DNA from: an uncultured Treponema sp.
Lineage (GTDB): Bacteria; Spirochaetota; Spirochaetia; Treponematales; Treponemataceae
Assembly (NCBI GenBank): GCA_905373565.1
Contig: CAJPTT010000018.1
Span: 1 to 14,003 of the forward strand
Reading direction: 5' to 3'
Length of the DNA: 14,003 nucleotides
The notes under the pieces were generated by a model. It saw only the letters and a program-made list of their open reading frames with translations. It did not search any database and had not been told where the DNA came from. Below, in pieces: positions 5,772 to 14,003 of this stretch. The stretch's first letter is position 1. Each line of letters starts with the position of its first letter. The position numbers were made by a program, and so were the translations under genes.

Positions 5772-7529
5772 ATGAAGAAATTTACCGGTTTATCTGTCTG
5801 CGATGGTTTAGTTGCCTGCACTCTTGTGTGTATCCCGGAAAAAATCGTGCAGGCGGCGCCTATCTATGCAATTACCGCGCAAAATATTCAACATGAACAA
5901 GAGCGACTGAGAGCTGCGGTGCAAGCTGCCCAAGAGGAATTGAGTCATGCTCTTGCCGAATATAAGGCAGCAGATACTCGCACTCCATCCTCGGAACAAG
6001 CTATTTTGGAAACGCATCAAACGATGCTTGCCGACGAAGAGTTTATGCGTGCGATTTATACGGAAATCGAAACTTCACTGATGAATGCCGAAGCGGTACT
6101 CAAACGGAAATTGGATGAAGTTATCGCCATGCTGACCGCTTCGGGCGACAGCTACCTGTGCGAACGAGCTGTGGATATTCAGGATGCGTACGAATCGGTT
6201 TTTTCTTATTTAAATCCGCAGTATAAACAAACGCCTTCTCGGTTTGCCGGTGTTCAACCCGATTCTCTGCTCGCGGCACGGGTGTTTAAACCATCCGAAG
6301 CGCTCGAAATAAAAAAACTTACCCCCTGCGGTATTATTATGGAAGAAGGAGGCGCAACCAGTCATATCGCGATTATGGCACGGGCGTGGAATATTCCGAC
6401 ACTGATTGCCGTTAAGGGACTTATGGATTCGGCAAAGAGCGGAATGTATGCCGTGCTGGATTCTACAAATGGAATACTGATTTTGGAACCCGATGCGGAA
6501 ACTGTTGCCAAAATAGAAGCCGTCGGCAGTGAGCGGATTGAAGCAACCGGAGAAGAGCAGGATTATACGCAAGTGTATACGCAAGACGGCATTCCCGTTC
6601 ATTTGAGCGCAAACATCGCTCTTGCAGAAGAATCCGCATTACCGGCTGTACAGCATGCCGCCGGAATCGGGCTTTTTCGGTCTGAATTTTTATTTTTGGG
6701 AAACACGGATATCCCCGATGAAGAGCATCAGTACACAACATACCGCACCGTTTTGGAACGAATGGGTTCAAAACCGGTGCTGATCCGCACCTTTGATGCA
6801 GGTGCCGACAAGATGCTGAAAGAGCAGGAAAAACTTCTGGAGCGGAATGCACTTCTCGGCTGGCGGGGAATTCGATATTGTCTGGATCGTCCCGAAATTT
6901 TTAAGCCTCAGTTGCGGGCACTGCTGCGGGCGGGGCGTACCGGCAACCTGCATATCCTCCTTCCGATGATCTCCTGTAAACAAGAAATCACTGCAGTGCG
7001 TAATTTGATTAAAGAAATTGAACAGGAATGCGAGCAAAAGCAAATACCGTATAAAAAAAATATTCCGGTGGGCATTATGATCGAAGTACCTTCCGCCGCG
7101 ATCACTGCCGACCTATATGCACCGGCGGTTGACTTTTTTTCTATCGGTACCAACGATCTTATTCAATACACAATGGCGGCAGACAGGGAAAATCAGACCA
7201 TTGCGCATTTAGCCGACTGTTTCCAACCTGCGGTACTGCGACTTATCCGCCACGTTATCGAGGCTGAACCGCTTCTGCATCGCACCGGTGATGCGTGTGG
7301 CGGGTTTGTATCCATGTGCGGCGAGATGGCTTCCGGTGCAGAGGAGGTTCCGCTTCTGCTCGGTATGGGATTGCGCAGGTTCAGCATGGCGGCACAAAAA
7401 ATACCGGAGATTGCGCAACGGATTGCCTCTATTAGGATTGCCGATGCAGAGGCGCTATACGAAGCAGTCAGTCACTTGGATAACTCCGAAGAAATTCGCC
7501 GACAAACAATGCAATGCTTTCCGCTATAG
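5772..7529 (+). CDS. ptsI: Phosphoenolpyruvate-protein phosphotransferase (PTS enzyme I)
   Basis: A 585-residue cytoplasmic enzyme I, which takes phosphate from phosphoenolpyruvate onto its own histidine and passes it to HPr. In order: the N-terminal HPr-binding/helical region from MKKFTGLSVCDG, the swivelling phosphohistidine domain with GGATSHIAIM and the active histidine H198, and the PEP-binding barrel with LLPMIS, GIMIEVPSA, FFSIGTNDLIQYTMAADR and MCGEMAS with catalytic C516. All key residues are present and the length is normal. The start at 5772 matches the family N-terminus; ATG 5763 is in frame but lies inside the -10 box, and the longer frame to 5649 starts within tRNA-Glu. No ptsH or sugar-specific EII gene is nearby. 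Treponemes are known to keep partial, probably regulatory PTS sets. Confidence 0.95.
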   Translation: MKKFTGLSVCDGLVACTLVCIPEKIVQAAPIYAITAQNIQHEQERLRAAVQAAQEELSHALAEYKAADTRTPSSEQAILETHQTMLADEEFMRAIYTEIETSLMNAEAVLKRKLDEVIAMLTASGDSYLCERAVDIQDAYESVFSYLNPQYKQTPSRFAGVQPDSLLAARVFKPSEALEIKKLTPCGIIMEEGGATSHIAIMARAWNIPTLIAVKGLMDSAKSGMYAVLDSTNGILILEPDAETVAKIEAVGSERIEATGEEQDYTQVYTQDGIPVHLSANIALAEESALPAVQHAAGIGLFRSEFLFLGNTDIPDEEHQYTTYRTVLERMGSKPVLIRTFDAGADKMLKEQEKLLERNALLGWRGIRYCLDRPEIFKPQLRALLRAGRTGNLHILLPMISCKQEITAVRNLIKEIEQECEQKQIPYKKNIPVGIMIEVPSAAITADLYAPAVDFFSIGTNDLIQYTMAADRENQTIAHLADCFQPAVLRLIRHVIEAEPLLHRTGDACGGFVSMCGEMASGAEEVPLLLGMGLRRFSMAAQKIPEIAQRIASIRIADAEALYEAVSHLDNSEEIRRQTMQCFPL

Positions 7530-7530
7530 G

Positions 7531-7586
7531 ATTCGATGTAAATAGATATTGATAGTTTCGACAACGAAGTTATCGAATAGGTCTAT
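7531..7586 (+). other. Hairpin-forming intergenic stretch after ptsI
   Basis: Positions 7551-7560 (GATAGTTTCG) pair with 7565-7574 (CGAAGTTATC) around loop ACAA, with two G-T pairs in the middle. The stem can be extended by ATAGA (7542-7546) with TCTAT (7582-7586), or alternatively by ATTCGAT with ATCGAAT. No T-run follows, so a classical terminator is unlikely. A second imperfect hairpin (AACTG/CAGTT, 7596-7624) lies between it and the next promoter. Confidence 0.45.
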
Positions 7587-7652
7587 GCTTGGCAGAACTG
7601 TGAGAATACGGAATATTTTCAGTTATATACTCCCCTGCTTCTTTTTATAAAG

Positions 7653-7681
7653 TTGAGGTGTTCCGCATACTATGCTATAAT
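7653..7681 (+). promoter_or_regulatory. Sigma-70 type promoter for the moxR operon
   Basis: A -35 box TTGAGG (7653-7658), a 17-base spacer and a perfect -10 box TATAAT (7676-7681). The -10 box ends seven bases before the ATG at 7689, so the predicted transcript starts at the start codon. A TTG frame beginning at 7653 is the -35 box itself and not a translation start. Confidence 0.8.
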
Positions 7682-7688
7682 CTCCGCT

Positions 7689-8669
7689 ATGAATACCGAA
7701 AAAACGGCGGAACGGCTTCTTTCCGCACTGGAAAAAGCGATTAAAGGGAAGAAAGATGTTCTCCGGCTTTTTATTACCGCATATCTGACCGGCGGGCATG
7801 TTCTTTTAGAGGATGTGCCGGGCGTCGGAAAAACCACATTGGTAAAAACATTCGCAGCGCTCATCGAAAAAGACGGGCAGCCGGCGCGGTTCAGGCGTAT
7901 CCAATGCACCCCCGACCTTTTGCCCTACGACATTACCGGCGTGGAAGTCTTTAATGCAGGGCTGAATACCTTTGAATTTATGGAAGGCCCTGTGTTCGCA
8001 GACATCCTGCTTGCGGATGAGCTGAACCGCACCCCGCCGAAGGTACAGTCCGCCCTGCTGGAAGCGATGGCCGAGCGGCAGGTAACTGCCGGTACGGTAA
8101 CCCGTCCGTTAAGCCCCTACTTTTTTACGGCGGCTACGCAAAATCCTGTGGAAAGTTTAGGCACCTATCCGCTCCCCGCCGCTCAGCTTGACCGGTTCAG
8201 TATATGCCTGTCGATCGGTTACCCCGATGAAGAAGCGGAAACCGAATTGCTGCATGAACAAACGCACCTTCCTATTGCAGAACCGGAGCCGGTTACGCCC
8301 GTTGTTTCCATACAGGATATCGCAGCTTCGCGGGAAGAACAGCGGCAGGTATTTGTGCATCCCGTACTCGAAAAGATAATCGCGCGAATCGGAAAAGAGA
8401 CCCGTGCCCATCCTGCGTTTAAGCTCGGCACATCTCCCCGCGCCGGTTTGCATTTACTGCACCTCGCCCGCACCTTTGCGCTTGTCAACGGACGTAATTG
8501 GGTGGAGGACGGAGATATCCGCAGGCTTGCGCCGCTCGTCCTTGCGCACCGGTGTTTGATAAAAACCGGCAACGGCGCAGCTTCGGAACTCATCAGCAGT
8601 ATTACCGAAGCGGTTATCCGCACCGCCGACAAACAAACGGATTGGACAAAACCGGCCGAGGCGCAATAA
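7689..8669 (+). CDS. MoxR-family AAA+ ATPase
   Basis: A 326-residue cytoplasmic AAA+ ATPase of the MoxR family, thought to act as a chaperone in maturing protein complexes, often with VWA- or DUF58-domain partners. Walker A is GVGKTT at 45-50, Walker B LLADE at 107-111, followed by the family sequence LNRTPPKVQSALLEAM, and sensor 1 is ATQNP at 149-153. The C-terminal lid domain follows, with GTSPRAG as the sensor-2 region. Length is normal. The start at 7689 gives the usual 40-odd residues before Walker A. It has no Shine-Dalgarno site and its promoter abuts the ATG, so the operon mRNA is predicted to be leaderless. The DUF58 gene begins three bases after its stop. Confidence 0.94.
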   Translation: MNTEKTAERLLSALEKAIKGKKDVLRLFITAYLTGGHVLLEDVPGVGKTTLVKTFAALIEKDGQPARFRRIQCTPDLLPYDITGVEVFNAGLNTFEFMEGPVFADILLADELNRTPPKVQSALLEAMAERQVTAGTVTRPLSPYFFTAATQNPVESLGTYPLPAAQLDRFSICLSIGYPDEEAETELLHEQTHLPIAEPEPVTPVVSIQDIAASREEQRQVFVHPVLEKIIARIGKETRAHPAFKLGTSPRAGLHLLHLARTFALVNGRNWVEDGDIRRLAPLVLAHRCLIKTGNGAASELISSITEAVIRTADKQTDWTKPAEAQ

Positions 8670-8672
8670 GGC

Positions 8673-10166
8673 ATGATGCGGATACGGATTACGAGGCACG
8701 GAGCGATATACACCGTGACGGGAGCGCTGCTCTTAATAAGCGGCTTGCTCCGCGGAGAGCTTTTGAGCGCAGTATGCGGCGGGTTACTCACGCTTTATGC
8801 CGGTTTCGCCGCCGCCGCTATAGCGGTTACCGCCCTGTGTTGGAAATCGGAAGAGCCTGATCTTGCCTCAGACGGCGGCGGCTTTACGGTTACTCCCGCC
8901 CGTTCCAAAACGGCACAGTCCGAATCTGCAAAGACTTTCCCGCCTTGTGTTCCCGGAACCGCAACCTTTTATACTATTGAGTTTTCACTATCGCCTGATC
9001 CTACCGCAGAAGCCGCAGAGACGGCCGCATGTCTTTCCATTCCCTTGCAGGGAATACAAACAAAATATCATCCCGAAAATCTGACCCGCGGACGGTACTT
9101 TTATAAACGACAGTATCTCAATATCCGGGACTTTGCCGGTTTTTTTGCCGCGGCATATACGCAGCCGCCTTGTCTGTCCATGCCCTACATTGTAGTACAG
9201 CCGGTGCTTCCGCCGCAAAAAACGGTATTTCCCGACCTCCGTTCCCGTGCCGTAAACGATCTTCCGTCGCAAGAGCGTACGAATGAACTCTATGAATCGC
9301 GTCCGTATTTTCCCGGCGACGATCCGCGGAAAATTCACTGGAAGCTCTATGCACACACCAATACGCTTTCCATAAAGCTCGGCGCTTTTGAACCGCCGCC
9401 GGTCAAGCGCTTAACGATATATATAGAAGAGCCGGTGTGCACGAAAAAAAAAGAACGGGCTTGGGTTGTCTCCATTTTTGACGCCTTTATCGGCCGTCTT
9501 TCCGGCGTGATTATAGAGCTGCTCAATGCCGGTATTCAATGCTCTCTTCTATTATATGATTATCCGCAGCAGTCCTTGCAGCGGTACGAGATAACGGAGG
9601 AAGCGTCCGCCGCTGCTGCACAGATACAAAACCTGCTAGCCATACCGGCGCTCCGTGCTTCACCGGAAGCGCTTCCCGACGCGGCGGAGGTCTTTAATGC
9701 AGTGCCGGACGGCGGAGGACTGTTATACTGTTATGTTCCCTCTGTGAATGCAACTCAGTCTGCGGTAGATACTCCTACTCTCGGAACCGCAGCCAAATCA
9801 TTATTCAACCCGCCGCGTGCAGGGGATAGAAACGGCGCCGGAGAGCACGTCGAAGAACGCATTGGGAAAAACGCCGAGAAACACATCGCAGCTTACCAAA
9901 ATACTGCCGCTTATCGAAAAATCACCGCTTACAGCCGGAGCGGCCTCGAAACATTTTTTTGTCTTACCGTGCCGCCGGTATCGGAAGAACATACGCCGCT
10001 CGATGAGCGAGCGCATCGTGTTCTTAGCCGGAGGGAGATACACCGGCTGCTGTATTCTTCCGCCGCTTCCGCACGGCAGGATGCTTTTTATCGAAAGGTG
10101 CAGGAAGCTGCCGAACGGGAACTCCGTATCTTTACCGCAGGAAATTGCCATGCAGAATTACTCTAA
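8673..10166 (+). CDS. DUF58-domain membrane protein
   Basis: A 497-residue protein with two N-terminal membrane segments (about 11-28 and 31-55), a beta-rich region, and the DUF58 signature RPYFPGDDPRKIHWKLYA at 210-227. DUF58 proteins adopt a VWA-like fold and are typical partners of MoxR ATPases. Their exact role is not settled; envelope assembly or stress tolerance has been proposed. The C-terminal part from about 365 to 440 is Ala/Lys/Glu/Tyr-rich and looks poorly conserved, and the protein is longer than many family members. The start at 8673 (or in-frame 8676) follows the moxR stop directly, with a weak AAGG upstream, which suggests translational coupling. The 3' end overlaps the next gene by 17 bases. 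Confidence 0.88.
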   Translation: MMRIRITRHGAIYTVTGALLLISGLLRGELLSAVCGGLLTLYAGFAAAAIAVTALCWKSEEPDLASDGGGFTVTPARSKTAQSESAKTFPPCVPGTATFYTIEFSLSPDPTAEAAETAACLSIPLQGIQTKYHPENLTRGRYFYKRQYLNIRDFAGFFAAAYTQPPCLSMPYIVVQPVLPPQKTVFPDLRSRAVNDLPSQERTNELYESRPYFPGDDPRKIHWKLYAHTNTLSIKLGAFEPPPVKRLTIYIEEPVCTKKKERAWVVSIFDAFIGRLSGVIIELLNAGIQCSLLLYDYPQQSLQRYEITEEASAAAAQIQNLLAIPALRASPEALPDAAEVFNAVPDGGGLLYCYVPSVNATQSAVDTPTLGTAAKSLFNPPRAGDRNGAGEHVEERIGKNAEKHIAAYQNTAAYRKITAYSRSGLETFFCLTVPPVSEEHTPLDERAHRVLSRREIHRLLYSSAASARQDAFYRKVQEAAERELRIFTAGNCHAELL

Positions 10167-12138
10167 ACCTGCCGCCGTGCTTCGTATGTGCTCACTCCTG
10201 CTGCTCCTTTCGGTACCGTACCGCTACCTTGTCGGTATTCTGCCCGCAGCGGCGTTGCCGGTATGGGGGCTTTGCTGCACGGCGGTAATTCACTTTCTGC
10301 ATAGAAAGGGAATTCGTGCGGAAGCGGCAGTGATTATCGGCTTTTCCGCCGCGCTGCTTATCCCTGCATGTGTCCTCGGTTTGCTCGCGTTGATACCGCA
10401 GCTTATTGCGGATACCCTCTTTTTGCGCATCAAGCTGATATTCGGCTTACTTGCGTTCACCGCCTTCATCAGCGTTACCTCAACGGTACTGTTCATTTCT
10501 ACCGAACGGTGGCGGCGTTATGAACCGCTTGCTGCTATTCTCGTGTTCTCCCTGCTGTTTTTTCCGCAGCAGCACTATCGACTGACAGTTTTTTCACATC
10601 CGATCTTTGCGGCGGGATTTGCCGGTGTTTTCATGTTGCTTCAAACAGCCTTGCTCTGTATTCCATTTTTAAAACGCAGACGGTGCGCAGCGTTTGCACT
10701 CATCTTTATCGGTTTAACGGCGGTTCTGCTCGCGCTCCTTATCAGAACATTTAATAAAGGCTCCGTCGGTAATAACGGCGGACTGCTCGAACAAAAACTT
10801 TTCGAGTTCGATTTTTCTCAGTTTTTGCAGTTGCAGGATGAGGTAAAAATGAACACCAATCTGGTGATGGTGGTGCATGTTGATCAGGAATATGATTCAC
10901 ACTTGTTCCGCCGTATGTACCTGTCGGGCTGGAGTTCGCAAAAAGGATTTTACGAAAAGCCGGCGCCCGGCGAACCGGAGCAGCCGCTGCGGATCACTCA
11001 ACAACCGGCGGAACTTCCGCATCAATCTTTCCTGTGCCGCGAGCGGGTCAGTCAGGAAATATTTACCGTCAACCTCGATCCCGATTCCCTCGTCGCGCTC
11101 GATTATCCGCTGTCGGTAACGCCGTATACGGTTTGGGATACCGTGAGCTTTAAAGGCGCTTACAAGGTGGAAAGCGAGATACTGCACGGCGTGCCGCTCG
11201 ACCTTATTACGGCGGAGCCTCCGTCGGGAAATCCGGCGGAGGGGCTATCGGCGGAAGCCTTGCGCTTTTATACGGCCGTAGATTCCGGCACAAAGGCGCT
11301 GCTCTTTCCTATTGCGGAATCGGTTACCACCCCCTTTGCGCTCTACTATGATAAGGTCTATGCCTTGCTCGACTATTTCCGCGAGGGCGAGTATCGGTAT
11401 TCGCTTCGTCCCGGGCAGGCTCCCGACGGTGATCAGCTCCGGTATTTTGTAACCGAGTCGAAAAAAGGCTATTGCTCGTACTTTGCCTTTGCGTACTGCC
11501 TCATGCTCCGCAGCCTCGGCATTCCTGCGCGGCTCGCCGCCGGTTTTTTTCTACAGCCTGAATCGGGTATCCTCAATTATTATCCGGTACGGGCGAATAT
11601 GGCTCACGCATGGGTGGAAGTCTTTTTCCCGTATCTCGGCTGGGTGGATATAGACCCGACCACCGAACAGCTTGCGGACGGTGAATCGCTCGATTTTTCT
11701 TTTCAGGCAGGCGGCGATCAATTTACGCAGCTCCTCGACGAAATCCTATTAAACCGCTCGGCGCTCCGTATCAGGCACGGCGGAACGCTTTCGGCAGCAG
11801 AAGCTCAAACCGTTGTTCAGCGTGTTTCGCAGTTCTTCAAAATGCATCGCGGAATACTGTTCTGCATTGCTGCACTCGTTGTGCTTCTCTTGTACGGCGC
11901 CTTCCGCGCCTATCCGTATCTAATTATCAGGTGTTCACGAAATAACCGGAAAATCATTCTCATGCTGAAACGGCTGCACAAGCATCCGAGCGATGTCTTT
12001 TACGCACTCACTCAAAAAGCAAAGTTTGCCCCCTCCTGTACCGACGAAGATGTTGCGATTGCAAAGCAACTCTACCGCTCGGAGAAAAAGCAGGGAAAAA
12101 ACAGAGAAGCCAATCACAAGCAGAGGGGCAGCAGATGA
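10150..12138 (+). CDS. Membrane-anchored transglutaminase-like protein (TgpA type)
   Basis: A 662-residue membrane protein with several N-terminal transmembrane helices (about residues 10-210), a large extracytoplasmic region with the transglutaminase-like core, a late transmembrane helix near 570-595 and a short cytoplasmic tail. The Cys-His-Asp triad can be seen: C442 in GYCSYFA, H486 in AHAWVEV and D502 in DIDPTTE. This fits the DUF3488/TgpA family, whose members accompany MoxR and DUF58; the substrate is unknown, and either protein crosslinking or proteolysis is possible. The start at 10150 is supported by AGGA at 10139-10142 and by the onset of hydrophobic sequence. A longer frame to 9817 overlaps the DUF58 gene and is rejected. 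Its stop overlaps the next start (ATGA, 12135-12138). Confidence 0.92.
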   Translation: MQNYSKPAAVLRMCSLLLLLSVPYRYLVGILPAAALPVWGLCCTAVIHFLHRKGIRAEAAVIIGFSAALLIPACVLGLLALIPQLIADTLFLRIKLIFGLLAFTAFISVTSTVLFISTERWRRYEPLAAILVFSLLFFPQQHYRLTVFSHPIFAAGFAGVFMLLQTALLCIPFLKRRRCAAFALIFIGLTAVLLALLIRTFNKGSVGNNGGLLEQKLFEFDFSQFLQLQDEVKMNTNLVMVVHVDQEYDSHLFRRMYLSGWSSQKGFYEKPAPGEPEQPLRITQQPAELPHQSFLCRERVSQEIFTVNLDPDSLVALDYPLSVTPYTVWDTVSFKGAYKVESEILHGVPLDLITAEPPSGNPAEGLSAEALRFYTAVDSGTKALLFPIAESVTTPFALYYDKVYALLDYFREGEYRYSLRPGQAPDGDQLRYFVTESKKGYCSYFAFAYCLMLRSLGIPARLAAGFFLQPESGILNYYPVRANMAHAWVEVFFPYLGWVDIDPTTEQLADGESLDFSFQAGGDQFTQLLDEILLNRSALRIRHGGTLSAAEAQTVVQRVSQFFKMHRGILFCIAALVVLLLYGAFRAYPYLIIRCSRNNRKIILMLKRLHKHPSDVFYALTQKAKFAPSCTDEDVAIAKQLYRSEKKQGKNREANHKQRGSR

Positions 12139-13976
12139 AAGCGCAATACCGAAAATACCGGCAGACCGATAAACATCGCAACAGGCATACCTATCACAGT
12201 GGAATAATTCTCGTGTTGTTTTTGTTTCTATTACCATTGTATCTTTTCTCTGCATCGAGCACATCGAACGCTGATGAGCTGCTGCAAAAAGCGGACGCTG
12301 CGGTGCAAGCGGAAAACTGGGATACCGCTGCTGCGCTGCTCGAAGAAGGTATCGCGCGATACCCGACAAATGAGCTTTTCCAACTCAAGCTCGGCGATAT
12401 GTATTTTAGCAACGGACTGTACGAACCGGCATACCGCCGCTTTACCGAAGGCCTGCGTATCAACCGATACAACATCAAACTCCTGTACGGTGCAGCGAGC
12501 GCAGCAGCGGCGTTGAATAAAGCAGAGGAGGCGCGCAGTCTCCTGCACGAATATCTTTCGTATAATCCTACCGATATTTTCGGATGGTCAACATACGGGT
12601 GGCTCTGTTTTAAAACGCACCGAACCGATGAGGGGATTAAAGCGATGCTTGATGCCCGCAGCAGCTACGGCGACGACGGCTGTATTGCGAACGCGCTCGG
12701 AAATTTGTACGGCGAACTTTTCGACTATCGGAATGCGGCGCTCTATTATCGGAAAGGCATTGAACTCGCGCTGCAAAACGATTCGCTGTACTCGGCTTCG
12801 GTGTATTCCTACAACAAGGCAATCTTGGAAACCGAATTTTATCATTTTGATCAAGCTGAAGAAGACGCCCGCAATGCTTCCGACTATTTTTCGCGCTCAT
12901 CGGGATATTTGATTCTCGGAGAGCTTGAAGAGCGGAAAAATAATTTTGACCGTGCGATTGCCTATTATGCGCAATCGACAAAAGATAATTATACGCCGCT
13001 GCCGCTGATCAATCTTGCAAAAATCTATCTGCGGATGGGGCATTGGGAGCAAGCGGAACGCTATATTACACAGATCGAACGGGTTACCGACTATTCGTGG
13101 ATTGCGAACTTTGGAATGAGTACGGCGCAGTTTTATACTGAGTTGTACGACCTGTATCAGACGTTATATGAAAAAAAATATGCAGCGGAAAAGATGCGGA
13201 TACCTGAAAGCGCCAAGGATTTTTTTGTTCGGTCTAAAAATCTTACAAAGTATTCCGCTTTGATTCGATATTATCGAGCGGCTTTTAGTATCCATAATTT
13301 GAAATTGGCAAAGGAGTACACGATAGCGGATACGGACGGCAATACACACGGGTTGTATAAAAATAGCTTCTATTATAGGGCATTTCAGTCGGTACCGTTT
13401 AAGGCGCGGCGGTATTTACGCCGTGCGGAGGCGCTGGAAACCTCGGTTATTCCGCAGGCGCGTCCGTCATACATTGCCGAAAAAGGTATCCTGCTCCGCG
13501 ATGAACAACTGTTGCGGGAAGCGCTGGATGCCCTCGACCCCGTATGGGAGAAAGAACTGCGGGAACAAGCTGCGGCGGCGCTGATACTCTGCACAAGAAA
13601 CGCCGAACTGAAAACAGCGCTCTATCAAGAGTTGCTGCAAAGTAATCCCGCCTGCTTTCCTGAACATTGGATACGGCTGCCGGTTACACTGGCCTGTACC
13701 GGTGCAGACGAACGGTTTAGCAAACGAACCGAGAAACGCATCGCCGCCGCTTTAAACAAATCGTTATTTACGGTTTCCGAACACGCGCCGTTTTCCATCA
13801 CGGCAGTATGTACCGAAAGCAGCATCCGGCTCAGTCTTATCGGCCAAGACGGCAGTATCTATTTCCGCTATGAACATCCCGCTTCCGTTTCCGATAAACA
13901 TGAGGCAGCTGCCTGCGTCAACCGTTTCGCTGAGCGACTGTTTAGAGTTGCGGTGAGGGGAGATACAAATTCATAA
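12135..13976 (+). CDS. TPR-repeat protein with N-terminal membrane signal
   Basis: A 613-residue protein with a basic N-terminus (1-20), one hydrophobic segment at about 22-40 that acts as signal peptide or anchor, and then a chain of tetratricopeptide repeats from about 44 to 340. Repeat hallmarks are the A-x-W-DTAAALLEEGI, GDMYFSNGLYEPAYRRF, GNLYGELFDYRNAALYYRKGI and LGELEERKNNFDRAIAYY blocks. The C-terminal 250 residues are not recognised. No lipobox cysteine is present after the hydrophobic segment. It probably lies in the periplasm as a scaffold for the MoxR/DUF58/transglutaminase partners, as TPR proteins do in the related Bat operons; this is inference. The start overlaps the upstream stop by four bases and has AGAGGGG upstream. 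The last codons and stop are formed by the heptamer repeat. Confidence 0.88.
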   Translation: MKAQYRKYRQTDKHRNRHTYHSGIILVLFLFLLPLYLFSASSTSNADELLQKADAAVQAENWDTAAALLEEGIARYPTNELFQLKLGDMYFSNGLYEPAYRRFTEGLRINRYNIKLLYGAASAAAALNKAEEARSLLHEYLSYNPTDIFGWSTYGWLCFKTHRTDEGIKAMLDARSSYGDDGCIANALGNLYGELFDYRNAALYYRKGIELALQNDSLYSASVYSYNKAILETEFYHFDQAEEDARNASDYFSRSSGYLILGELEERKNNFDRAIAYYAQSTKDNYTPLPLINLAKIYLRMGHWEQAERYITQIERVTDYSWIANFGMSTAQFYTELYDLYQTLYEKKYAAEKMRIPESAKDFFVRSKNLTKYSALIRYYRAAFSIHNLKLAKEYTIADTDGNTHGLYKNSFYYRAFQSVPFKARRYLRRAEALETSVIPQARPSYIAEKGILLRDEQLLREALDALDPVWEKELREQAAAALILCTRNAELKTALYQELLQSNPACFPEHWIRLPVTLACTGADERFSKRTEKRIAAALNKSLFTVSEHAPFSITAVCTESSIRLSLIGQDGSIYFRYEHPASVSDKHEAAACVNRFAERLFRVAVRGDTNS

Positions 13977-14002
13977 TTCATAATTCATAATTAAGAATTA
14001 AG
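13968..14002 (+). repeat. AT-rich heptamer tandem repeat
   Basis: Five consecutive seven-base units: AATTCAT three times (13968-13988), then AATTAAG twice (13989-14002), and possibly more beyond the window. The first unit and the next base pair supply the final codons and the TAA stop (13974-13976) of the TPR gene, so changes in copy number after it would not alter the protein. Confidence 0.85.
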
Positions 14003-14003
14003 A

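Noticed and set aside
7653..7688. TTG start for the MoxR gene
   Set aside because: The TTG is the first half of the -35 box. The ATG at 7689 gives the normal protein length.
8219..8791. 190-residue minus-strand frame opposite moxR and DUF58
   Set aside because: Low-complexity Ser/Arg/Ala composition typical of an antisense shadow of a biased gene, and it resembles no family I know.
9817..10149. 111-residue N-terminal extension of the transglutaminase protein
   Set aside because: It lies within the DUF58 gene in another frame and lacks hydrophobic sequence. The start at 10150 has a Shine-Dalgarno site.
1..14003. CRISPR array, insertion sequence or prophage
   Set aside because: No regularly spaced direct repeats with spacers, and no transposase, integrase or phage protein in any frame.

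Overview
The window looks like chromosomal DNA from a spirochaete, most likely an oral-type Treponema. This is inferred from protein style, moderate GC, tRNAs without encoded CCA, small structured intergenic repeats and the gene neighbourhoods. No species marker is present. There is no prophage, transposase, CRISPR array or plasmid module. The coding content is mostly housekeeping and accessory metabolism, and the more unusual signals lie between the genes.

Layout. (1) 1-332 has no supportable gene. It holds two inverted copies of a structured repeat (1-85 and 148-288) facing each other across a strong terminator hairpin (98-138), then a near-consensus promoter. (2) 333-2487, plus strand: a PHP-family phosphatase, acylphosphatase and an AEC-type permease; a 123-base palindromic element lies between the last two. 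(3) 2537-5197, minus strand: a three-gene metal module, in transcription order a DUF6110-like small membrane protein, a P1B-type metal ATPase with an N-terminal HMA_2-like domain, and a stand-alone HMA_2-like protein. (4) 5198-5771: a third copy of the repeat, a promoter, tRNA-Gln(CUG), a terminator and tRNA-Glu(CUC). (5) 5772-7529: enzyme I of the phosphotransferase system (ptsI). (6) 7689-13976: a tight MoxR / DUF58 / transglutaminase / TPR operon with ATGA-type or longer overlaps, of the kind thought to act on envelope protein assembly. The window ends in an AT-rich heptamer repeat.

Two patterns cut across the window. First, an intergenic repeat family has at least three clear copies and one partial copy; it shares the blocks GGnYAAnCGYATCAG, CGC and CATTTGARCCG. 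In two copies the apical hairpin is kept while its bases change, which suggests selection on RNA or DNA structure. Second, three genes (333, 5772, 7689) have no Shine-Dalgarno sequence and a sigma-70 type -10 box ending 6-7 bases before the ATG. This predicts leaderless mRNAs, whereas most downstream operon genes have clear Shine-Dalgarno sites.

All calls come from reading the sequence by eye; no database search was run.
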